Source: JAWOLE01 sp963815655 (GTDB taxonomy: Bacteria > Acidobacteriota > Thermoanaerobaculia > UBA5066 > Gp7-AA6). Taken from it: DNA of 64,000 nt. The translations under genes were made by a program, and so were the position numbers. The stretch lies in contig CAWFHK010000001.1 in assembly GCA_963815655.1 (NCBI GenBank), positions 2,418,001 through 2,482,000 of the forward strand. Direction: 5' to 3'. This document shows, piece after piece, positions 1 through 9,000 of this stretch (positions within the stretch are counted from its first letter, which is position 1; each line of letters begins with the position of its first letter). Under the pieces are notes generated by a model that worked only from the letters and a program-made list of their open reading frames with translations, was not told where the DNA came from and made no database searches.

Positions 1-636
1 GGCGCCGAACGAGAAGATGTCGGCTCGGGCGTCGGCTTCCTTGCCCTCGAGCTGCTCCGGCGCCATGTACTGGAACGTCCCGAGGATCGTCCCCTCCCGC
101 GTGAGGTTCGCGGCCGCCTGCGTCGCGAGGACGGAGGATTCGGATGCCGGCGAGTCGGGATGGACGACCTTGGCCAGGCCGAAGTCGAGGAGCTTGACGC
201 CCGACTTCGTCAGCATCACGTTGCCCGGCTTCAGGTCCCGGTGAACGATCCCCTGCCGGTGCGCCTTGTCCAGCGCGTCGGCGATCTCGATCCCGAAGCG
301 CAGCGCCTGCTCCGCCGGGAGAGCGCCCTTCAAGAGCCGGTCCGCCAGCGTCTCCCCTTCCAGGTACTCCATGACGAGGTACTCGACCCCATCCTGGTTC
401 CCGACGTCGTAGAGCGCGCAGATGTGCGGGTGCGACAGCGAGGAGATCGTCTTCGCCTCCCGCTCGAACCGCTGCCGAACTTCCTCGCTCGACGACAGGT
501 GCCCCGGCAGCACCTTGACAGCGACCGTGCGGTCGAGCCGCGTGTCCCTCGCCTTGTAGACCTCCCCCATCCCTCCCGCGCCGAGCGGCGAGAGAACCTC
601 GTAGGGACCGAGCCGGGTGCCTTGCGAGATGCTCAA
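1..636 (-). CDS. Serine/threonine protein kinase, N-terminal part (runs off left edge)
   Basis: A Hanks-type Ser/Thr kinase domain is read from the window edge. Visible motifs are the glycine loop (GAGGMGEVYKARD), the catalytic loop HRDLKPGN, the DFGLAK motif and the MAPEQ activation segment. I place the start at a TTG at 636-634 (protein begins LSISQGTRLGPYEV), because it aligns with the ATG start of the paralogous kinase immediately upstream. No ATG lies nearby in frame. The C-terminal part, probably a membrane segment plus a PD40 propeller as in the neighbour, is outside the window. It lies 43 bp downstream of the second kinase on the same strand, so the two look like a tandem duplication and possibly one transcript. 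The substrate is unknown. Confidence 0.85.
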   Translation of the reverse strand, partial: MSISQGTRLGPYEVLSPLGAGGMGEVYKARDTRLDRTVAVKVLPGHLSSSEEVRQRFEREAKTISSLSHPHICALYDVGNQDGVEYLVMEYLEGETLADRLLKGALPAEQALRFGIEIADALDKAHRQGIVHRDLKPGNVMLTKSGVKLLDFGLAKVVHPDSPASESSVLATQAAANLTREGTILGTFQYMAPEQLEGKEADARADIFSFGA

Positions 637-679
637 GACAGGAAAGATACAACGCGAACCGGAGAGCCGCGCCTCCCGC

Positions 680-3364
680 TCACTTCTTGAGGTCCGCCCC
701 GGACGCCCAGTTGGCGATGACCGTGACCGGAAACTGGTCGCCCACGACCTCCGGGAAGACCACGAGGAACCGCTTTCCGTCCGGCGACACGTCGAAGACC
801 GAGGTTGTGCCATTGTCCAGGGCGCTCGGCACGCCGCGATCTCTCTGGAGCGAGAAGAGCGGCGTGGCGAGGCCGAGCTCGAGCGCCGGCGAGGTCTTGA
901 CCGGGACCGAGATCAAACGCTGGTCGGAGGAGATGTAGAAGAGCTCCCGGCCGTCCCGGCTCCAGCGCACGTGGTTCGCCTCCCCAGTCGAGACCCGCAC
1001 CCTCTCGCCCGGACCCGGAAAAGGCGTCACGTAGACCTCGTTGTGCCCGGATTCGCTGGAAATCATCGCGAGGAAACGGCCGTCGGGCGAGAAGCGCACC
1101 TCTCTCTTGCTGAACGCCGACCGGATCAGAGCGGTCGCTTTCCCGCCTCCCGAGAGCGGGAGCATCCAGACGTCGAAGACTCCCGTCTGGCCCCGCTCGG
1201 TGTAGACGAGAGTCTTCCCGTCGGGCGAGACGTCCTGGGCGAGCCGGAACGCTTGCCCTTCGGCCAGCAGCTCCTCGTCTTTGCCGGTCGCGAGATCGCG
1301 GCGCAAGAGCTGCGGGGCCTTTCCACGCGAGGCCGAGTAGGCGATGCTCTTCTCTCCCGGGAGCAGGACCGCCGCGAATTCGCTGTTGGGTTCCGACGTG
1401 ACGGGGGTCTCCGCCCCCCTCTCCAGATCGATTGACCAGACATCGAGGGTCCCGGTGTCCTCCCGAGCCCGGTCGAAAAAAGCGCGCCGGCCATCGGAGG
1501 AGATCCGGACGTTCACGTACCGCCCGGGCGACCCGACCGTGCCGAGCTGCCGGCCGCCGCGGTCGAACCAGACCAGGCGCTTGACGTCCCCCTGGGACTG
1601 AAAGGCGAGCGTCCCGCTTCGCGACAACGCGAACGCGGCGGCGCCTGTCGTGAGGAAGTACCGGACCCGGCCGGCGATCGAGAACGGTTCGCCGGTCGTT
1701 CGGCCGCTCTTCGAATCGAAGCGCTACCCGAGAAGCGCTCCCTCCTTCGCGAAGACGAGATAGCCTGGGTCGGTGTATTTCGCCTCGGACGTCGCAGGAA
1801 GGACGAGCGCGGGGGGTTTCCCGGGCTCCCACAGCATCAGGTTCGCTTCCGACTTCGGATTCCGATTCAGATAGAGAAACCGCTTGCCGTCGGGCAGGAA
1901 CCAGGGCCAGTTCACGCTCACCTCGTCGCGCGAACGCTCCGGGCGCAGGACCACCGCCGGCGCGCCGCCGGCCGCTGGAACGCGGTAGATCGCGTCCCCC
2001 CCGATACTGGCGAAAACAATGTCTCCTCCCGACCCCCAGGTTCCCGCGAAGCCGATCCCCGGAGAGACGTCGCAGATCGAGAGGGGCGCGCCCCCGGAGA
2101 TCTCCACGCGCTTCAACTGGGTTTCCGCGAAAAACGCGATCGAGTGTCCGTCGGGCGACCAGAACAGGGCTCGGGCCCCTTCGGTTCCCGGGAGCGGGCG
2201 AGCCTCCAGCGAAGACAGGGGACGCAGGTAGATCCGCCGGCCGCTCTCCGGCTCCGACGCGATGCAGGCGAACTGAGAGCCGTCCGGAGATACGGCCAGA
2301 TAGTCCCCCTCCACCGAATAGGAGAAGGCGCCTCTGGGCGGCGGAGCCACGGTGAAACGGATTGGCCGCGGCGGCCGGGCCGGCGGCGATGCCCTTCGAA
2401 GGGTTGCCACCGCCGCGACCGCCAGGGCGGCGCCGGCGACCAGCCACGGCAGCCACCGGGTCCGAGCGGAACGAGGAGCGGCGACGGCCGCCCGCGAACC
2501 CGACACGCCTTCGGAGATCGCGGTCAACTGCAGTTCCACGTCGCGCGCCGTCTGCCACCGGTCGTCGGGATCCTTGGCCAGGCAGGTCCGGATCAGCCGG
2601 TCGAGCGAGACCGGGCTCGCCGGCTGAATGGACGAGGCCGCCGGAGGCTCGCTCATCAAGATCGCCGACATGATCGAGACCGGGCTCGCTCCCGCAAACG
2701 CCTTCCGGCCCGTCGCCATTTCGTACAGGACCGCTCCCAGCGCGAAGATGTCGCCCCGCGAGCCGCTTTCCCGCCCCTGGAGCTGTTCCGGCGCCATGTA
2801 CGACACCGTCCCCAGGATCATCCCCGGATGCGTCACGTCCTTCGCCGCGGTCGGCGCCGAGGTCAGATCCTCCAGCGTCGGCGCCGGTTGAAGGACCTTG
2901 GCCAGACCGAAGTCGAGCAGCTTCAATCCCGACTTCGTCAGCATGACGTTGGACGGCTTCAGGTCGCGGTGGACGATCCCCTTGCGGTGCGCCGCCTCGA
3001 GCGCCGATGCGATCTGCGCTCCAAACCGCGGCGTCTGATCGAGCGGAAGCGCCCCACGGGCGAGGCGTTCCGCGAGGGTCTCCCCCTCGAGCAATTCCAT
3101 CACGAGGTACTCGACTCCGTCCTGATTCCCCACGTCGTAGAGCGCGCAGATGTTCGGGTGCGAGAGTGAAGAGATCGTCTTCGCCTCCCGCTCGAACCGT
3201 TGCCGGACCTCCGGAGTAGTGGAGAGGTGCTCACGCAGGACCTTGAGCGCGACCTCCCGCTCGAGCCGCGTGTCTCGCGCCTTGTAGACCTCCCCCATTC
3301 CACCCGCCCCGAGCGGCGAGAGGACCTCGTAAGGGCCGAGGCGGGTGCCGGTCGAGAGGGTCAT
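680..3364 (-). pseudogene. Serine/threonine kinase with PD40/TolB-like propeller, interrupted by an in-frame TAG
   Basis: This is a single reading frame of 895 codons broken by one amber codon at 1726-1724 (codon 547). Residues 12-270 are a complete kinase domain (GAGGMGEVYKARD, HRDLKPSN, DFGLAK, MAPEQLQG). A membrane segment follows near residues 305-325, then PD40/TolB-type propeller repeats that continue in the same frame after the stop. The stop falls in a family-typical stretch, where the protein reads YLVFAKEGALLG, stop, RFDSKSGRTTGEPF. Relatives often have Gln at this place, and CAG to TAG is one base change. It may be a real nonsense mutation, suppression, or a sequencing error. As written, 546 residues with an intact kinase domain could still be made. 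Confidence 0.8.
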
Positions 3365-3369
3365 GGTCC

Positions 3370-3775
3370 CTACCAGATCACACGGACGAGCCCGGACTCT
3401 TCGATCTCGGCGTCGCTCGTCAGGAGCGGCAACGAGAGGCTTCGGGCCGCCGCGCAGATCAGCGCATCGAAGGGATCGTCATTCGGACGGTTCTCCTCGG
3501 CCAGAAAGACCTGCTCCGCAGTCAGGTCCAGGGGCTGGTAGGCGGGATTGCTGAAGAGGTCTTCGAAGAACCCCCGAAAAGATGGGCGCAATTCGATGCG
3601 TGCCCCGCGGGCGAGGAGGGAGCACTCCCAGAGCACTGCCATGGGCACATAGGTCAGGGCCGACCGCTCTTCGCAGGCCGCGAAGTGCGCCGCCGCTTTC
3701 CGGGAGAGACGGCGATCCCTGCTCGCGAAAAAACAGGAGAGGATGCGTGTCGGTGACGATCGCGGTGTCAGGCAC
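3370..3775 (-). pseudogene. VapC-like PIN-domain toxin with a frameshift
   Basis: The gene begins at GTG 3775 and reads MPDTAIVTDTHPLLFF, a typical PIN-domain start with the first acidic residue in the DTH motif. The frame is then lost at a run of six A on the + strand (3728-3733). With five A the frame continues as ASRDRRLSRKAAAHF and joins the uninterrupted second part. That part ends with DDPFDALICAAARSLSLPLL and TSDAEI, the C-terminal acidic motifs of PIN nucleases. The restored protein of about 134 residues has the normal VapC length. The start overlaps the antitoxin gene by 8 bp, as usual in these pairs. VapC toxins are Mg-dependent RNases; this copy would be inactive unless the indel is a sequencing error or is bypassed. 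Confidence 0.75.
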
Positions 3776-4094
3776 GCTTGCGCCCCGGTGCCGCCGGATG
3801 GCCCTGGCTGCGGCGGCCTCTCGGGCCGGCCCTCTCCTTTCGACGGACCGACCTGCGGAACAGTGCGGAGACCTGCGCTCCCGCCTCGGACAAGGCCTCC
3901 TCCGATCTCGGGATCCGGGCGTTCCCCAGGACGGAACGCTTTTCCGCGGCGGAGGCCCCCGTCCCGGCGCGCGCCTCCGCGATGATCCGGTCGAGCGCCT
4001 CGCTCACGCTGCGGCCCCCGTTCGCCTTCACGCGGGCCCTCAACCAGAGGAGGTTGTCCGGGTGCAGCGTCACGGAAACGGCCTTCTTGCTCAT
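3768..4094 (-). CDS. Ribbon-helix-helix-type antitoxin of a VapBC-like pair
   Basis: A 108-residue basic protein. Its first 45 residues (MSKKAVSVTLHPDNLLWLRA onward) look like a ribbon-helix-helix DNA-binding strand and helix pair. The rest is Arg/Ser/Ala-rich and poorly ordered, as expected for the toxin-binding tail of an antitoxin. The gene lies just upstream of the PIN toxin gene and overlaps it by 8 bp. The start ATG at 4094 is embedded in the second of two exact 10-bp direct repeats, which probably form its own operator. Family assignment rests on context and the short N-terminal pattern, so it is moderately certain. Confidence 0.65.
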   Translation of the reverse strand: MSKKAVSVTLHPDNLLWLRARVKANGGRSVSEALDRIIAEARAGTGASAAEKRSVLGNARIPRSEEALSEAGAQVSALFRRSVRRKERAGPRGRRSQGHPAAPGRKRA

Positions 4095-4111
4095 ACGATA
4101 ATCATACGATA
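4091..4111 (-). promoter_or_regulatory. Direct-repeat operator / promoter candidate of the toxin-antitoxin pair
   Basis: Two exact copies of TCATACGATA (+ strand 4091-4100 and 4102-4111) lie 11 bp apart, one helical turn, and include the antitoxin start codon. On the coding strand they contain TATGAT, a -10-like hexamer very close to the ATG, so the message may have almost no leader. Ribbon-helix-helix antitoxins usually bind such spaced repeats to repress their own operon. Confidence 0.4.
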
Positions 4112-4218
4112 GTCCTTGGGGCCGACGCGGGTGTCGGAAAGAGCGTCATCTCACTCCGGGATCGGAGCGCAGAGAGGACAACGGCGACGGGCTAAGATTC
4201 GGGCACCCGGAGGGCTCG

Positions 4219-5640
4219 ATGAGAAGGCTGTTCCGATTTCTGTCCGGTTTCCTCTTCTGTCCGCTGGTCCTCGGGGCACAGTCCCTGTCGCCGGAGGTCA
4301 AGGCCTTTGTCACTCACGACGCGCCGGTCATCGCGCTGACGCATGCGCGCGTCGTGGACGGCACGGGGGGGCCGGTCCGTGAGGATCAGACTCTCGTCAT
4401 CTCGGCTGGAAAGATCCAGGCGATCGGCGCGGCGCCCGCGGTTCCGGCCGGCGCGAAGGTGATGGATCTCTCCGGGTACATGGTCATTCCGGGGCTCGTC
4501 GGGATGCACGACCATCTCTTCTATCCGCAAGGCGGGGGGTTCTTCGCGGAGTTGGGCTTCAGCTTCCCCCGCCTCTACCTCGCCTGCGGCGTCACGACGA
4601 TCCGGACGACCGGGTCGATCGAGCCGTACACGGACCTCGAGATCAAGAAGCTGATCGATTCGGGCAAGGCGATCGGCCCGAAGATGCACGTCACCGGTCC
4701 GTACCTCGAAGGCCAGGGCTCGGTCATCCCGCAGCTGCACCAGCTCGCGGGGCCCGACGACGCCAGAAAGACCGTCGCGTTCTGGGCCGAGCAGGGGGTC
4801 ACGTCCTTCAAGGCGTACATGCACATCAGCCGGGCGGAGCTCGGGGCCGCCATCGCCGAGGCGCACGCCCGACGGATCAAGATCACCGCCCACCTCTGCT
4901 CGGTCACCTGGCCGGAGGCGGCGGCGCTCGGCATCGACGACCTGGAGCACGGGCCGATCTACTACGACATGGAGTTCGCGCCCGGAAAGGAGCCGGACGT
5001 CTGCCCGTCTGCGCGGGCGATGTACGACGCCACCTCGAAGATCGAGATGTCCGACGCGCGGGTGCGCGCGCTGATCGCGGACCTCATCAAGCACAACGTC
5101 GCCGTCACCTCGACGCTCCCCGTCTTCGAGCTGCAGGCGCCCGGCCGTCCGCCGCTCGCGCAACGGGTCCTCGACGCGATGACGCCGGACGCCCGCGTCA
5201 ATTACCTCTCGCGCCGCGCCCGCGCCGGCACACCGGGCCCGGGGCCGGACTGGGCGGCGCTCCTGAAGAAGGAGATGGCATTCGAACATGCCTTCGCGAA
5301 GGCGGGAGGCCTGCTCCTCGCCGGCTGTGACCCCACCGGCATCGGCGGCACGCTCGCCGGCTACGGCGACCAGCGAGAGGTCGAGCTCCTCGTGGAGGCC
5401 GGTTTCACCCCGGTCGAAGCCATCCAGATCCAGACGGAGAACGGCGCGAAGTTCCTGGGCGAGGCGGACCGCGTCGGCACGATCGCGCCGGGCAAGCAGG
5501 CCGACCTCGTCGTCGTCCGCGGCGACCCGACGAAGAACATCGCCGACATCGAGAAGGTCGAGACCGTCTTCAAGGACGGAATCGGCTACGACTCCGCGAA
5601 GCTCCTCGACTCCGTCCGGGCCCTCGTCGGCCTGAGGTGA
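4219..5640 (+). CDS. Secreted metal-dependent amidohydrolase (imidazolonepropionase/prolidase-like)
   Basis: A 473-residue protein with an N-terminal signal peptide (RRLFRFLSGFLFCPLVLGAQ). The amidohydrolase TIM-barrel follows: GMHDHL carries the HxH metal ligands, later ligands are likely in KITAHLCS and DDLEHG, and the Asp of AGCDPTGIGG is the likely catalytic acid. The C-terminal GTIAPGKQADLVVVRGDP is the beta-sandwich typical of this superfamily. Members include secreted Xaa-Pro dipeptidases and other amide-bond hydrolases; the substrate cannot be read from sequence. It stands alone, with a convergent small gene 2 bp downstream. Confidence 0.85.
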   Translation: MRRLFRFLSGFLFCPLVLGAQSLSPEVKAFVTHDAPVIALTHARVVDGTGGPVREDQTLVISAGKIQAIGAAPAVPAGAKVMDLSGYMVIPGLVGMHDHLFYPQGGGFFAELGFSFPRLYLACGVTTIRTTGSIEPYTDLEIKKLIDSGKAIGPKMHVTGPYLEGQGSVIPQLHQLAGPDDARKTVAFWAEQGVTSFKAYMHISRAELGAAIAEAHARRIKITAHLCSVTWPEAAALGIDDLEHGPIYYDMEFAPGKEPDVCPSARAMYDATSKIEMSDARVRALIADLIKHNVAVTSTLPVFELQAPGRPPLAQRVLDAMTPDARVNYLSRRARAGTPGPGPDWAALLKKEMAFEHAFAKAGGLLLAGCDPTGIGGTLAGYGDQREVELLVEAGFTPVEAIQIQTENGAKFLGEADRVGTIAPGKQADLVVVRGDPTKNIADIEKVETVFKDGIGYDSAKLLDSVRALVGLR

Positions 5641-5641
5641 C

Positions 5642-5848
5642 TCAGGAGGCGCCGGGGCCTCGCCGGAGGCGCACGATCCCGACGAGCGCGATGCCGAAGC
5701 ACATTCCGCAGGCGAGGAGCTGGAGCACGTCCACCGTGGCGTAGGCGGAGAAACGGGGACGGCTGCTCACGGTCGTCAGGCCGATGATCCCGATGACCAG
5801 GGAAATCACGATCGAGGAAACGGCGGCTTTCCGGCGGGGCTGCTCCAT
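5642..5848 (-). CDS. Small membrane protein, two predicted TM helices
   Basis: A 68-residue protein of unknown function with two hydrophobic stretches, residues 10-27 (AVSSIVISLVIGIIGLTT) and 38-58, and a basic C-terminus (RLRRGP). A purine-rich GGGGGAAG lies 2-9 nt upstream of the ATG and supports translation. It is convergent with the amidohydrolase gene and ends 2 bp from its stop. I do not recognise a family; it could be a small regulator or a chance ORF, but the ribosome site and the membrane pattern favour a real gene. Confidence 0.5.
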   Translation of the reverse strand: MEQPRRKAAVSSIVISLVIGIIGLTTVSSRPRFSAYATVDVLQLLACGMCFGIALVGIVRLRRGPGAS

Positions 5849-5942
5849 TCTTCCCCCTCGAGGTTCAGGCCGAAGTCTACAGGCGAAGCGGTCCCGGCCC
5901 CGCCTGGCCCCGGTCGCGGTTTCGCAAGCGCGGAGCGGCGAG

Positions 5943-5973
5943 AGCAGATCCCTCGCTTCGCTCGGGATGACAG
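5943..5973. repeat. Intergenic repeat family B, single half-unit
   Basis: Reads as the inverse half of the family B repeat (core GATCCCTCGCTTCGCTCGGG followed by ATGACAG). The same core recurs at 14.4-14.8, 25.4, 40.0/40.5 and 52.9-53.1 kb. It lies between the small membrane protein and the hybrid histidine kinase. Confidence 0.7.
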
Positions 5974-6017
5974 GGCAGGTCAGGTCCCGGTCGTATCAGG
6001 CCCCGGTCGCGGAGCGC

Positions 6018-9000
6018 TTAGCCGGGATCAGGCGAGTGATCGAGGCCGCAACCGGCCGAGTCGCTCGGCGGTTCGCCGGGAGGCGCGGATCCCGCGCCGG
6101 CGCGGAGCGACGTGTCGAAGACCTGGCGCACCTTGCTCAGGAGCTCGGCGGGCTTGAACGGCTTGTGGATCAACCACGGCTCGCCCTCCACCTGGCTCGT
6201 CGCGTAGCCGGTCGCGACCAGCACCCGAAGGGCGGGACGCACCGATCTCGCCCGCATCGCGAGCGTCCGGCCGTCCATGCCCGGCATCGCCAGGTCCGTC
6301 AGGAGCAGGTCGGCCGTCATGCCCGATTCGAGCAGGCCGAGCGCCTGTTCGCCGTTCGCGGCCTCGGCGATCGTGTAGCCGGCCCGTTCGAGGATCTGCC
6401 GCATGACGACCCGGACGGCCTCCTCGTCCTCGACGAGGAGGATCGCCTCGCATCCGCGCCCCGCGGGAGCCGGCGCCGGGTCGGCCAGGGCCGCCTCCGC
6501 GTCCACCCGCGGCAGGAAGATCCGGAACGTCGCGCCCCGGCCGGGCTCGCTCTCGACCTCGATCCCGCCGCCGCTCTGCTTCACAATGCCGTAGACCGTC
6601 GCGAGACCGAGTCCCGTCCCCTTGCCCAGCGCCTTGGTCGTGAAGAACGGCTCGAAGATCTTGTCGCGCTCGGACGCCGGGATGCCTTCGCCGGTGTCCG
6701 AAACCGTGATCGCGACGTACCGGCCGGCGGCCAGGCCCAGCCGCGGCGCGGCCCCTTCCTCGTCCAGGGCGACGTTGGCCGTCTCGATCCGGAGCCGGCC
6801 TCCGCGCGGCATGGCGTCGCGGGCGTTGATGGCCAGGTTGACGAGGACCTGCTCGACCTGGCCCGGATCGGCGACGACCGTCCCGAGGCTCGAAGCGGTC
6901 TCGATCGCCAGGACGATGTCTTCGCCCAGGATTCTCCGGAGCATCCGGTCCACATCCGTCAGGACGGCGTTCAGGGCGATCGGCCGCGGACGAAGCACCT
7001 GCCGCCGGGAGAACGCCAGGAGCTGCTGCGTCAAGGCCGCGGCCCGCTCCGCTCCCCGGTGAACCTCCACGAGCGATTCGCGCTGCGGCGAGTCCCCAGG
7101 GGTCTCCTCGATCAGCATCGAGGTGTACCCGGTCACGACGGTCAGGATGTTGTTGAAATCGTGGGCGACGCCGCCGGCGAGCCGGCCGACGGCTTCCATC
7201 TTCTGCGCATGGAGCAGCTGAGCCTCGAGCTCCTTGCGCCGCGAGATGTCCTCCTTGACGGCCAGGAAGTGCGTCACGCGCCCCTCGGGGTCGAGGATCG
7301 GCGAGATCAGCGCGTCTTCCCAGTACAGCTCGCCGCTCTTCTTCCTGTTGTGCAGCTCTCCGCGCCACTCCCGCCCCGCCGTGATCGTCTCCCAGAGCCG
7401 GCGGTAGACCTCCGGCGGCGTCTCGCCGGACTTCAGGATGCGCGGGTTGCCGCCGCGGACCTCCTCCAGCGTGTACCCGGAGACGGCCGTGAAGCGCGGG
7501 TTGACGTACTCGATCCTCCCCTCCGGGTCCGTGATCAGGATCGAGACCGGGCTCTGCTCGACCGCGCGGGACAGCGTGACGAGCTGTTTCTGCGCCTGCT
7601 TCCGATCCGTCACGTCGCGGAAAGTCATGACGAGAGCCCGCACGTTCGGGTCGTCGAGGCGGTTGACGATCGTGCCCTCGACATCCCGCCACCCCCCGCC
7701 CGCGTGCCGGCAGCGGGCCGCGTGCGGGACGACGAGGCCGGGCCGGGCCAGAGTCTCGCGCTTCTTCTCCGCCATGCCCGGGCGGTCGTCCGGGTGGACG
7801 TGCTCGAGGATGTCGGACCCGAGAAACTCCTCGGCGGGCACGCCGAGGATCGAGCTCGTGGCGCGCGTCACGAAGAGAATCGTCCCCTCGGGGTCGAGAA
7901 GCGCCATCGCGTCGAGGCTGTTCTCCACCAGGGCGCGGAACCGGGTCTCGCTCTCCTGCAGCTTCCGGCGATCCTGCGCCGACTGGAGCGCGAAACCGAG
8001 GTCGTCGGCCATGCGCACGAGCAGATCCACGGCCTGATCATCGAACACGCCGGCGACCGAGTCGTACACCGAGAGGACCCCCTCCGCGCGCCCTCCCACG
8101 CGGATCGGGGCCGACGCCGTCGAGCGCATCCCGCCTCGCCGCGCCGCCTCCCGCCACGGCGCGAAGCTCGCGTCCGTCTCGGTGTCCTGCACGACGACGG
8201 GACGGTGTTCTCGAAAAGCCGTCCCGGCGGGCCCGAGCGCGAGCGGCCCGCGATCGAACCGAAAGACGGACTCTCCGAGACAATCCGCTGCTTCCCCCGC
8301 CCGGGCTGCCGGCGCGAGGCGGCCGGTCGCGCGATCGGGCAACCCGATCCACGCGGCTCGAAAAGCCGCCTCCTCGACGACGATCGCGCAGGCCTGGCGC
8401 AGCAGGCTCTCGGGGTCCCGCTCCCGCACGACGAGCTCGTTGATCCTCGAGAGGGTGCGGAGCATCCGGTTCAGCATCCGGATCCGCGTCACCGCCGCGT
8501 CCCGCTCCCGGAGATCGCGGACGACGCAGAGCATCCCCTCTTCCCCTTCGACCGCGTAGCGCCGGCCGCTGATCTCCACCGGCACGCGCGCGCCGCCGCG
8601 GGCGGTCCACTGGACCGTCTCGAAAACGGCGGTTCCGTCTCTCAGGATTCGCTCCTGCTGCCGTCGGCAGGCCTCGAGCGCTTCCGGCGCCCCGAGATCC
8701 TCGATGATGGCGCGGCCCGTCAGGTCCGCGCGCGGGCGGCCGTAGAACTCCTCCGCCGCGCGGTTGGCGTTGCGGATCCGCCCTTCCAGGTCCAGCAGCA
8801 GAATCGGCTCGTTGGCCTGGTCGAGGACCAGCGCGATCCGGCTGTGGCTCCGGCCGAGCGACGTCTGATAGGCGGCGGCCTGGCTCCGCCACGCCCCGAA
8901 GAACAGGCCCGCCAGGGCGACGAGGAGGGCTCCGGCGACGGCCGCCCGGCGGCGGACACCGGTCATCGCCGGCGCGAGCGCTTCCGCCCGGTCGATCTTG

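Noticed and set aside
1724..1726. TAG in the kinase as pyrrolysine
   Set aside because: The position aligns with a Gln-rich variable place, no PYLIS-like or functional reason is visible, and no pyl genes are in the window. A point mutation is simpler.
633..2558. A 641-codon frame antiparallel in register to the propeller kinase
   Set aside because: Same strand but shifted frame, composition of a shadow (Arg/Gly/Ala), no motif. The kinase frame has clear homology.
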